Origin: Saprospiraceae bacterium
GTDB taxonomy: Bacteria; Bacteroidota; Bacteroidia; Chitinophagales; Saprospiraceae
Length of the DNA stretch: 12,445 bases
Direction of reading: 5' to 3'
Assembly: GCA_020630355.1 (NCBI GenBank)
Contig: JAHDBO010000035.1
Location: 1-12,445 of the forward strand
This document shows positions 7,533 through 12,445 of the stretch, in pieces. The notes below the pieces were generated by a model. The model ran no database searches. It was not told the origin of the DNA and saw only the letters and a program-made list of their open reading frames with translations. A program made the position numbers and the translations under genes. Positions within the stretch are counted from its first letter, which is position 1, and every line of letters starts with the position of its first letter.

Positions 7533-7688
7533 TTACTTTCCTGGACAACGTCCACAACGTTTTCCTTTCTTATACTTTTTGCAGCATTTCTTCTTTAGCT
7601 TCTTCCCGTGTACAATCTGAAGGGGAAAAGGCAAGACAATATCATTAGAGGGGTTATGAACGGGTAATTTGGATTTACGAATATTCAT
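7533..7688 (-). CDS. Small Cys/Lys-rich protein, unknown function
   Basis: A 51-residue very basic protein. The N-terminal half contains HNPSNDIVLPFPLQIVHG. The C-terminal third is almost all Lys, Arg, Gly and Cys, with KKKCCKKYKKGKRCGRCPGK at the end. The pattern CC-x8-C-x2-C (Cys35, 36, 45, 48) suggests a metal-binding knuckle, and the charge suggests nucleic acid or ribosome contact; both are inferences. The ATG at 7688 is chosen because the upstream in-frame TTG (7715) lies inside a perfect promoter -7 box. The good promoter, the defined terminator and the sensible composition support a real gene despite its size. I do not recognise a named family. Confidence 0.7.
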   Translation of the reverse strand: MNIRKSKLPVHNPSNDIVLPFPLQIVHGKKLKKKCCKKYKKGKRCGRCPGK

Positions 7689-7712
7689 AGCATCTATTTT
7701 TGTAGTTCGCCA

Positions 7713-7744
7713 CAAATATAAAGCTTAATTGGACTTAATCCAAA
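7713..7744 (-). promoter_or_regulatory. Promoter of the small Cys/Lys-rich gene
   Basis: On the minus strand TTTG (7744-7741), a 20-base spacer and TATATTTG (7720-7713) match both Bacteroidota promoter elements with no mismatch. This is the best promoter in the window. The start site should fall near 7706, giving a leader of about 18 bases. Confidence 0.75.
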
Positions 7745-7779
7745 TAAAAATACCACTATAGCCCCCCCCGCCCTACAAG

Positions 7780-8253
7780 CTACTCTTTCTTGCTTTCTGG
7801 TCGGTGTTTCAACTGTAAACCTAGTAGAAAATTCCTCAAAAACTGGTCTTTACATAAGCGGTACTGTCGCTGCGAAGGCTTCCTGAAAAAAGCCGAAATT
7901 TCATGCTTGCTCACCTGCATCCCTGCTAGATTGTACAAATCCAGCAAATCCGTATCTTTCAGATTCAAGGCAATTTTGAGTTTTTTGAGAATGATATTAT
8001 TATTCAGTGTTTTCTCAGGCTTAGGTTGTGGTCCCTCTCTTTTGCCTCGTTGGTCAATTATAAAACCATTCAAAAAAGCCGCCAGCTTTATATCATACAG
8101 CGACATAAAATCTTCAGCATCCTCTTTTTTCAGGTAAGCACTCATTTCCGCTCGGTCGATTTCGTATCCACCCAAGTGAAACAATTCCATCATCTTCTCA
8201 TCATTAAAATCAAAAGTGAAGCGCAAGCGGCGAAGGATGTCATTATTTTTCAT
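7780..8253 (-). CDS. DUF1456 family protein (YehS-like)
   Basis: A 157-residue cytoplasmic protein of the DUF1456 family, represented by E. coli YehS; its function is unknown. The protein is an internal duplication. The first half opens with NNDILRRLRFTF and continues through YLKKEDAEDF to FLNGFIIDQRGK. The second half opens with NNNIILKKLKIALNL and continues through FFRKPSQRQY to DQFLRNFLLGL. Both match YehS in order and spacing. The ATG at 8253 (MKNNDIL) lines up with the YehS start; an in-frame ATG at 8271 would add six residues but lies upstream of a -7 box. A Lys/Glu tail ends the protein. It is separated from the LysR gene by 182 bases. Confidence 0.88.
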   Translation of the reverse strand: MKNNDILRRLRFTFDFNDEKMMELFHLGGYEIDRAEMSAYLKKEDAEDFMSLYDIKLAAFLNGFIIDQRGKREGPQPKPEKTLNNNIILKKLKIALNLKDTDLLDLYNLAGMQVSKHEISAFFRKPSQRQYRLCKDQFLRNFLLGLQLKHRPESKKE

Positions 8254-8258
8254 GGTTG

Positions 8259-8266
8259 CAAAGGTA
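8259..8266 (-). promoter_or_regulatory. Putative -7 box of the DUF1456 gene
   Basis: The minus strand reads TACCTTTG, then CAACC, then the ATG at 8253. The -7 match is perfect, but no -33 TTTG is seen upstream. If real, transcription begins at or within a base or two of the ATG, giving a leaderless mRNA and excluding the start at 8271. Confidence 0.4.
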
Positions 8267-8435
8267 GGCATAAGACTCTAAAATCCCCATTTCAGGCCTG
8301 CTAGATGCTGTAGGTTTTGTCGGGCTTTATTACGCAGTGATTTATTTTATTTTTATAAATTTTCATGCCCGAGGTGGGTTCTAGGCTTAGCTATCAAGTC
8401 GGAGCTGAGGTCTCGCTTTACAATAGTCTGTCAAA

Positions 8436-9329
8436 TCAATCAAAAGCTTGACACCAATCAAAATGTTCTTGGACAATACTTTCTTTTGCATCTTGAATGT
8501 ATTCGAGGAAGGCACTGGCGATGGGAGAGGGTTTCTTATCATCAAGCCAGACAAGCCTCCAATAGGTAGTTATGGGCAATCCTGATGATGGTATGATATG
8601 CAGTTTTTTGTTCTTGAGTTCATTTCCAATACCAATCAACGGTAGAATGGAATAACCCAACCCAGCCAACACCGCTTGTTTTACCGCTTCATTAGAGGTC
8701 AGTTCCATGCTTTTACGCTGCGACTGCTTTCTGAAAAAAAAGCCATCCATCGCCTTTCTTGTAGCCGATCCTTCTTCCCGATATATTAGGGGTGAATCCG
8801 CTGTGTACAAATTATCATTTCCTATCAAGTAGAGTTTATTCTCAATCAGAATATGTTCTTGTACTTTGACATCCTCAGGTAAGACCGAAACAAGCGCAAA
8901 GTCAATTTCGTTCTTTTTCAGACTCTCAACCACTCTCGTTTTATTAGAAACATCAAGGGTTAAATCAATTCCTGGATGCTGCTGCATAAACCCACTTAAA
9001 AAATAAGGGATTACATACTTTCCAGTAGATGCAGAGGAGATTTTCAACTTTCCAGTCAGCAGGCCTTTGTATTCCCTTGTTTTATATTTTAAAGACTCCG
9101 CTTCCAGTAAAATGCGTTCTGCTATATCTGCAACTTTATACCCAAAATCGGTGATGTAGATTCGCTTGCCTATTTTCTCTACAAGTGGAATATCGAACTG
9201 TTTTTGAAGATTCTTTATCTGAATCGACAGCGCTGGCTGTGTCATATACATTTCCTCAGCGGCCTTGGTGATATTTTCATACCGTACAACCTCCAAGAAT
9301 ATTTTTAGTTGGTGCAGTGTAAAATTCAT
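8436..9329 (-). CDS. LysR-type transcriptional regulator
   Basis: A 297-residue DNA-binding regulator of the LysR family, normal in length. The N-terminal winged helix-turn-helix is clear: LHQLKIFLEVVRYENITKAA, then TQPALSIQIKNLQ and LVEKIGKRIYITDFG (residues 5-68). A linker helix leads to the effector-binding domain (about 90-290), which starts with GKLKISSASTGKYVIP and includes VSVLPEDV and the QAVLAGLGYSILP motif common in the CysB/CbbR-like branch. The effector is not identifiable. It faces a small membrane-protein gene on the plus strand across about 300 bases containing two dyads, which could be its own operator sites. No obvious -7 box was found for it. A weak inverted repeat (8320-8325/8367-8372) lies downstream. 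Confidence 0.93.
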   Translation of the reverse strand: MNFTLHQLKIFLEVVRYENITKAAEEMYMTQPALSIQIKNLQKQFDIPLVEKIGKRIYITDFGYKVADIAERILLEAESLKYKTREYKGLLTGKLKISSASTGKYVIPYFLSGFMQQHPGIDLTLDVSNKTRVVESLKKNEIDFALVSVLPEDVKVQEHILIENKLYLIGNDNLYTADSPLIYREEGSATRKAMDGFFFRKQSQRKSMELTSNEAVKQAVLAGLGYSILPLIGIGNELKNKKLHIIPSSGLPITTYWRLVWLDDKKPSPIASAFLEYIQDAKESIVQEHFDWCQAFD

Positions 9330-9342
9330 AATCTGATACTCT

Positions 9343-9373
9343 AAAATGACTAATCCTTTTTAATGGTCATTTT
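9343..9373. promoter_or_regulatory. Inverted repeat upstream of the LysR gene
   Basis: AAAATGAC (9343-9350) and GTCATTTT (9366-9373) form a perfect 8-base inverted repeat with a 15-base spacer, 13 bases upstream of the LysR start. It lies in the probable leader or promoter of that gene and may be an operator. It is followed on the plus strand by further T residues, but no plus-strand gene ends here. Confidence 0.35.
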
Positions 9374-9382
9374 TTTTCACTT

Positions 9383-9412
9383 CCTAAAATACCTTATCGG
9401 ACAATATTTAGG
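9383..9412. promoter_or_regulatory. Candidate LysR-type operator dyad
   Basis: CCTAAA (9383-9388) and TTTAGG (9407-9412) are perfect half-sites separated by 18 bases, with AATA/TATT also nearly mirrored inside. LysR regulators usually bind such interrupted dyads between themselves and a divergent target. Assignment rests on position and symmetry only. Confidence 0.35.
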
Positions 9413-9625
9413 CAAACTATTTTAAAACCCATATTTTTAAAACAATAAAAACACAAATCGTATATTATTGATTTTCAACAAAAAAGAAAACCCCGTGCTT
9501 TGAAACGGTGCAAGGAATCAATAACACAAATGCAATATATAAATTTTCGTTATGATTATGATAAGAAATATATATTTTACTTTATGTATAAAACCACCCC
9601 ATATTTGTTGAAAATTAAAACACTT

Positions 9626-9892
9626 ATGAAGCATTTAAGTAAAAGCAATCAATCTCTTAGCGTAGAAAAAAAGGTTCTGATTAAACAGCAGTCTAGCCGT
9701 AGCAATAAAAGTTTTCTTCCTGAGGGAATAACTTTAGGCGACTTCTCGCCACAGTTCATACTGATCATCTTGTTGCTCTGGGTTTCGCTCTGTGCACAGT
9801 CGAATGGCTATATGTTAAAATATGCCCTAACAAGTTCCCTAATTATTGTATCGCTGTTTTTCATAAGGATCATTAGCAATAAGGGGGAATAA
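9626..9892 (+). CDS. Small two-helix membrane protein, unknown function
   Basis: An 88-residue protein that I do not recognise. The first 40 residues are polar and basic (SKSNQSLSVEKKVLIKQQ). Two hydrophobic helices follow, FILIILLLWVSLCA and a second containing YALTSSLIIVSLFFIRII, joined by a short QSNGYMLK loop; it should sit in the inner membrane as a hairpin. The frame is open upstream (ATG at 9530, TTG at 9500), but that part is AT-rich and unlike normal protein, so I prefer the ATG at 9626. CATATTTG at 9600-9607, a one-mismatch -7 box, would suit this start. It is divergent from the LysR gene and could be its target. Start and reality are both moderately uncertain. Confidence 0.5.
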   Translation: MKHLSKSNQSLSVEKKVLIKQQSSRSNKSFLPEGITLGDFSPQFILIILLLWVSLCAQSNGYMLKYALTSSLIIVSLFFIRIISNKGE

Positions 9893-10040
9893 AGCCTCTA
9901 TCAAAACTATCAAAAAACAATAGACTTATTCACATAGTACTTTAACCAAATTGAAAGCGTTCAATGGGGTTTCTATCCAAAATCTATTGTCTATTAAAAA
10001 TAATATCCAGTTCATAAATATCAGCAGAGGGCCGCTAAAA

Positions 10041-10060
10041 TGTAACACGCTTACACGTAA
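10041..10060. promoter_or_regulatory. Overlapping palindromes upstream of isocitrate dehydrogenase
   Basis: TGTAA-CACGC-TTACA (10041-10055) is a perfect interrupted palindrome and overlaps a second, TTAC-AC-GTAA (10051-10060). They lie about 85 bases before the dehydrogenase start and just upstream of a TACCTTTG box. The TGTA/TACA symmetry looks like a dimeric repressor or activator site. The rest of the 252-base gap (9893-10144) shows no gene. Confidence 0.35.
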
Positions 10061-10080
10061 CGCTGCCCTTCTCGAACTAT

Positions 10081-10088
10081 TACCTTTG
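10081..10088 (+). promoter_or_regulatory. Putative -7 box for isocitrate dehydrogenase
   Basis: TACCTTTG fits the -7 consensus TAnnTTTG exactly and would give a leader of about 50 bases. No -33 TTTG is present at the right distance, which would fit a promoter needing an activator at the palindromes just upstream. Confidence 0.35.
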
Positions 10089-10144
10089 AAAAGGAACATT
10101 CAGAAAAAAATTTCGCTATTTCCAATCAAAAAAACAAGTACGTT

Positions 10145-11650
10145 ATGGCTCAAGCTATGCTCTCAAAAAAGAACAACACCGAGATTAAAACTAAGATTGC
10201 AGTAGCCCACGGTGATGGGATAGGTCCAGAAATCATGAAGGCGACCCTAAAAATACTCGACGCTGCTGGTGCTCAACTTGAATATGAACCGATAGAAATC
10301 GGTGAAAAATCTTATTTGAGCGGTCATACATCGGGCATTGATCAAAATGCTTGGAATACTATAAAGCGTACCAAAATCATACTTAAAGCACCGATTACCA
10401 CGCCTCAAGGAAAGGGGTACAAATCGTTGAACGTTACACTCAGAAAATCACTTGGTCTGTTTGCCAATGTCCGCCCAGTGGTCGCTCTAGACCCCTATAT
10501 AACCTCTAAAGCTCCCAATATGGATGTTGTCATCATTCGGGAAAATGAGGAAGATTTATATGCTGGTATAGAACACCAACAAACTGAAGATGTCGTTCAG
10601 TGCCTCAAATTGATTACTAGACCTGGTTGTGAAAAAATAGTCCGTTATGCTTTTGAATATGCCAAAGTTTATGGTAGAAAAAAAGTGACCTGTATGGTCA
10701 AGGACAATATCATGAAACTTACCGATGGATTGTTTCATAGTATATTCAAAGAAATAGCGAAAGAATATCCAAATATTGAAAGCGAGTCCCAGATTATAGA
10801 TATAGGGGCGGCACGACTGGCGGCCTATCCGGAGCGGTACGATGTGGTTGTCACATCTAATCTCTACGGTGATATTATTTCTGATATAGTAGCAGAAACC
10901 GCAGGTTCCGTAGGTCTGGCAGGTTCCGCCAATATCGGCAAGGAAATAGCTATGTTTGAAGCCATACATGGATCTGCACCTGATATAGCGGGCAAAAACA
11001 TAGCCAACCCTTCAGGACTGATCAATGCCGCTGTCTCCATGTTGGCTCACATCGGCCAAACAGAAGTAGCTGACAAGATTAAGAATGCTTGGTTAGCTAC
11101 GATAGAAGATGGAATCCATACACCTGATATTTTCCAAGAAGGTTGGAGCACCATCAAAGCTTCTACGCAGAGGTTTGCCGATGAGTTGATACAACGACTG
11201 GGCAAAAAACCAAAATCGTTAAAATCCAGCCAACTCCAAAGAGGAAATGGCAATATCGTCATCCCTGATTTCCATAGAAAGAAAACCAAGAAGGTACTCG
11301 TGGGAGTTGATGTCTTCGTAGATTGGCAAGGGGACAACCCAAAGGAAATTGGAGATCGGCTAAAGGAAATCGAAGCGGGTGGGCTCAAATTGAAGATGAT
11401 TACAAATAGGGGGGTTAAGGTTTACCCGAATGGGCACGAATATACGTTTTGTACCGATCACTGGAGATGCCGGTTCGTTGGCATTGAAGCAGATACTAGC
11501 GCCGTTCCTCCAATGTATAGTGCAATTGATCCTGATAGATTAATCCTACTGCTCTCAAAACTTCATAGTCAGGGTATCGACGTTATCAAAACAGAAAACT
11601 TGTATAAGTTTGATGGTAAGAGGAGCTTTTCTCTAGGACAGGGTGAATAA
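10145..11650 (+). CDS. icd: Isocitrate dehydrogenase, long homodimeric type
   Basis: A 501-residue cytoplasmic enzyme converting isocitrate to 2-oxoglutarate and CO2 in the citric acid cycle. It belongs to the long Thermus/Rickettsia-like form, with a dehydrogenase core (to about 360) and an extra C-terminal domain (about 370-495, from VGVDVFVDWQG to KTENLYKF). Motifs: GDGIGPE (23-29), substrate loop SLNVTLRK (94-101) with Ser94, Arg100 and Arg110, Arg132, Tyr139, catalytic Lys186 in MVKDNIMK, and metal ligands Asp243 and Asp247 in NLYGDIISD. In the cofactor loop HGSAPDIAGKNIANP, Asp280, Ile281 and Ala287 occupy positions that are Lys344, Tyr345 and Val351 in the NADP enzyme of E. coli; Asp/Ile/Ala is the NAD-type set, so NAD+ use is predicted. 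The ATG at 10145 is used; another lies at 10157. An 86-residue gene follows after 34 bases. Confidence 0.95.
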   Translation: MAQAMLSKKNNTEIKTKIAVAHGDGIGPEIMKATLKILDAAGAQLEYEPIEIGEKSYLSGHTSGIDQNAWNTIKRTKIILKAPITTPQGKGYKSLNVTLRKSLGLFANVRPVVALDPYITSKAPNMDVVIIRENEEDLYAGIEHQQTEDVVQCLKLITRPGCEKIVRYAFEYAKVYGRKKVTCMVKDNIMKLTDGLFHSIFKEIAKEYPNIESESQIIDIGAARLAAYPERYDVVVTSNLYGDIISDIVAETAGSVGLAGSANIGKEIAMFEAIHGSAPDIAGKNIANPSGLINAAVSMLAHIGQTEVADKIKNAWLATIEDGIHTPDIFQEGWSTIKASTQRFADELIQRLGKKPKSLKSSQLQRGNGNIVIPDFHRKKTKKVLVGVDVFVDWQGDNPKEIGDRLKEIEAGGLKLKMITNRGVKVYPNGHEYTFCTDHWRCRFVGIEADTSAVPPMYSAIDPDRLILLLSKLHSQGIDVIKTENLYKFDGKRSFSLGQGE

Positions 11651-11684
11651 CAAAATTTATTAAAAATTCATAAATACATAAACA

Positions 11685-11945
11685 ATGGTTATTTCAGTTT
11701 CTAATTCTTATTTGCACAAAACCGCTTGTGAAAAACCCAGCTACGACAGCAAACAAGTCGAGCAACTAGTTATGCAATCTATCGAAAAACTCGGCCTGAC
11801 GCAGGAGGATGTTTGCTGGAATCAGCAGGGGCATCTTGAAATCAAAAAACCTGACAATCTCAAATTGCATACTTTAATGTTGAAAATGGAAGAATGTGGT
11901 CTGGACATGAAGATGACCAAACAGACCATTATTGAGATAAACTAG
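11685..11945 (+). CDS. Hypothetical 86-residue protein downstream of icd
   Basis: A small soluble protein that I do not recognise. It has a helix with YDSKQVEQLVMQSIEKLGL, then EDVCWNQQGHLEIKKPDNLKL, another helix HTLMLKMEECGLDMKM and a terminal strand TIIEIN. The alternating helix/strand pattern with three Cys suggests a compact folded domain. It begins 34 bases after the isocitrate dehydrogenase stop with no promoter or terminator between, so it is very likely co-transcribed with it. The ATG at 11685 follows an A-rich leader. It may act with the dehydrogenase, but nothing in the sequence shows how. Confidence 0.7.
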   Translation: MVISVSNSYLHKTACEKPSYDSKQVEQLVMQSIEKLGLTQEDVCWNQQGHLEIKKPDNLKLHTLMLKMEECGLDMKMTKQTIIEIN

Positions 11946-11960
11946 AAATAACTGAGACCT

Positions 11961-11978
11961 AATAGAATTAATTCTATT
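11961..11978. repeat. Perfect 18-base palindrome after the icd operon
   Basis: AATAGAATT and AATTCTATT are exact reverse complements with no spacer, 15 bases after the stop of the 86-residue gene. The lack of a loop and T run makes it a poor terminator; it could bind a dimeric protein. Confidence 0.45.
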
Positions 11979-11979
11979 T

Positions 11980-12040
11980 CAAAGTAATTCCTCTAGGAAA
12001 CAAAGCGTATTACGCCAAAGTAATTCTCTTGGGAAATAAA
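11980..12040. repeat. Two imperfect 25-base direct repeats
   Basis: CAAAGTAATTC starts at 11980 and again at 12016, a 36-base period. Similarity continues through a GGAAA-x-AAA end, with five mismatches in 25 bases. Between them lies the short palindrome GCGTA-T-TACGC (12005-12015). Confidence 0.5.
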
Positions 12041-12058
12041 TCAAAATCCTTGATTTAT
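12036..12058. repeat. Hairpin with 9-base stem
   Basis: ATAAATCAA (12036-12044) pairs perfectly with TTGATTTAT (12050-12058) around the loop AATCC. It lies about 90 bases after the 86-residue gene and could be a weak terminator; no adjoining T run supports that. Confidence 0.45.
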
Positions 12059-12104
12059 GACTAGGTCTTTAGAATTTTTCGTGCAAAAATGTTTAGAACA
12101 ATCA

Positions 12105-12140
12105 CTAATACGAGATGCTAACATAACATCTCTTAATTAG
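12105..12140. repeat. Interrupted hairpin, 11 base pairs
   Basis: CTAAT-AC-GAGATG (12105-12117) pairs with CATCTC-TTA-ATTAG (12127-12140), leaving a 2x3 internal loop and a nine-base terminal loop. It has no coding explanation. Confidence 0.45.
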
Positions 12141-12169
12141 GTTAATTTAAGTTCCCTAAAACATAACTT

Positions 12170-12231
12170 AGTAACGATGAAACAATCAATTGGCAGTCAT
12201 AAAATGATGACGTTATTGTTTCATCGTTACT
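12170..12231. repeat. Long inverted repeat with 17-base perfect arms
   Basis: AGTAACGATGAAACAAT (12170-12186) and its exact reverse complement (12215-12231) flank 28 bases, inside which GTCAT-AAAATG-ATGAC forms a second small stem. Outside the arms, TTAATTTAA and TTAAATTAG allow further partial pairing. There is no transposase gene and no clear target duplication. It could be an RNA stem, a cruciform site or a remnant of a very small repeat element. Confidence 0.7.
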
Positions 12232-12273
12232 TAAATTAGTTAGATTGTGATTCTTTGAACATTGAAATGTTTT

Positions 12274-12307
12274 AGCAGTAATCCTATGGGGAGGATTACT
12301 GCTTTTT
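12274..12307 (+). terminator. Strong plus-strand intrinsic terminator
   Basis: AGCAGTAATCCT (12274-12285) pairs with AGGATTACTGCT (12292-12303) around ATGGGG, a 12-base stem followed by a T run. The T run is on the plus strand; the minus strand continues AAAAC, so it does not serve the minus-strand gene ending at 12327. The nearest plus-strand gene ends 328 bases earlier, so the transcript it ends is either a long 3' region of the icd operon or a separate RNA. Confidence 0.75.
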
Positions 12308-12326
12308 ACATTTGCACTATCCTCCC

Positions 12327-12445
12327 CTACTTCAACTTCACCTTCATCCACACAGGCTGGTGATCAGAGTATTGGAAATTCTGGTCGATACCTTTGGTTT
12401 CTAAGACCTCTACATTTGGGGAAACCAAGAAGAAATCAATCAAAG
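12327..12445 (-). CDS. Endonuclease/exonuclease/phosphatase family protein, C-terminal fragment
   Basis: The minus strand is open from the window edge to a TAG at 12327, giving the last 39 residues of a protein whose start lies outside. The fragment begins LIDFFLVSPNVEV and contains YSDHQPVWMKVKL at the end. These match the C-terminus of the endonuclease/exonuclease/phosphatase (DNase I-like) superfamily: the (I)D-x-x-L-V-S strand and the SDH-x-PV motif, whose Asp and His are catalytic. The substrate (nucleic acid, phosphoinositide or phospholipid) cannot be told from this piece. Confidence 0.8.
   Translation of the reverse strand, partial: LIDFFLVSPNVEVLETKGIDQNFQYSDHQPVWMKVKLK

Noticed and set aside
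7762..7769. C8 homopolymer as a phase-variation tract
   Set aside because: It lies beyond the stop of the DUF1456 gene and upstream of the -33 element of the next gene, neither in a reading frame nor in a promoter spacer.
9951..10205. 84-codon plus-strand frame starting with TTG between the small membrane gene and icd
   Set aside because: It overlaps the start of icd in another frame by 61 bases, has a TTG start with no promoter, and covers the palindromes and -7 box; its composition is not protein-like.
10556..11388. Long minus-strand frames opposite icd
   Set aside because: They are antisense shadows of a strongly conserved coding sequence with no promoter or homology.
12307..12314. TACATTTG on the plus strand as a promoter
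   Set aside because: It overlaps the terminator T run, has no -33 element and would transcribe antisense to the endonuclease-family gene; probably chance.
12142..12351. 69-codon minus-strand frame
   Set aside because: It runs through the 17-base inverted repeat and the terminator and overlaps, in another frame, the clearly homologous end of the endonuclease/exonuclease/phosphatase gene.

Overview
The window looks like a chromosomal stretch from a member of the phylum Bacteroidota; I cannot name the genus. The reasons are: SecD and SecF fused in one polypeptide; a DUF3467 protein; moderately AT-rich DNA with almost no Shine-Dalgarno sequences but A-rich leaders; and repeated promoter -7 boxes of the Bacteroidota type (TAnnTTTG), found upstream of the DUF3467 gene, secDF, the small Cys/Lys-rich gene and the DUF1456 gene. 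No mobile element, CRISPR array, rRNA or tRNA gene was seen.

Layout. Positions 188-1514 hold three minus-strand genes: a hypothetical protein, a DUF3467 protein, and a HAD-IIIA phosphatase of the GmhB/HisB-N type. The last two are one base apart and share a promoter. Positions 1764-3778 hold a divergent pair: a flavin-reductase-like split-barrel protein (minus) and a di-iron sterol desaturase/fatty acid hydroxylase superfamily membrane protein close to alkylglycerol monooxygenase (plus). A gene-poor 576-base gap follows; it ends in a clear promoter and a repeat-bearing leader for secDF (4355-7444). secDF ends at two hairpins, the second a perfect 34-base palindrome that can serve both strands.

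Positions 7533-9329 hold three minus-strand genes: a 51-residue Cys/Lys-rich protein with its own promoter, a DUF1456 (YehS-like) protein and a LysR-type regulator. Facing the regulator is an AT-rich region with dyads and a small two-helix membrane protein. Positions 10145-11945 hold a long-form isocitrate dehydrogenase whose cofactor-site residues suggest NAD+ rather than NADP+, followed 34 bases later by an 86-residue unknown protein. The 381 bases after that contain no credible gene but many inverted repeats and a strong plus-strand terminator. The right edge cuts an endonuclease/exonuclease/phosphatase family gene on the minus strand, of which only the C-terminal 39 residues are present.

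Most of this is housekeeping. The stretches worth a second look are the hairpin-dense region 11946-12307, the secDF leader, the isocitrate dehydrogenase cofactor residues, the reduced zinc loop of the phosphatase, and the pairing of the alkylglycerol-monooxygenase-like gene with a flavin reductase. I did not find convincing evidence of a wholly new multi-gene system.
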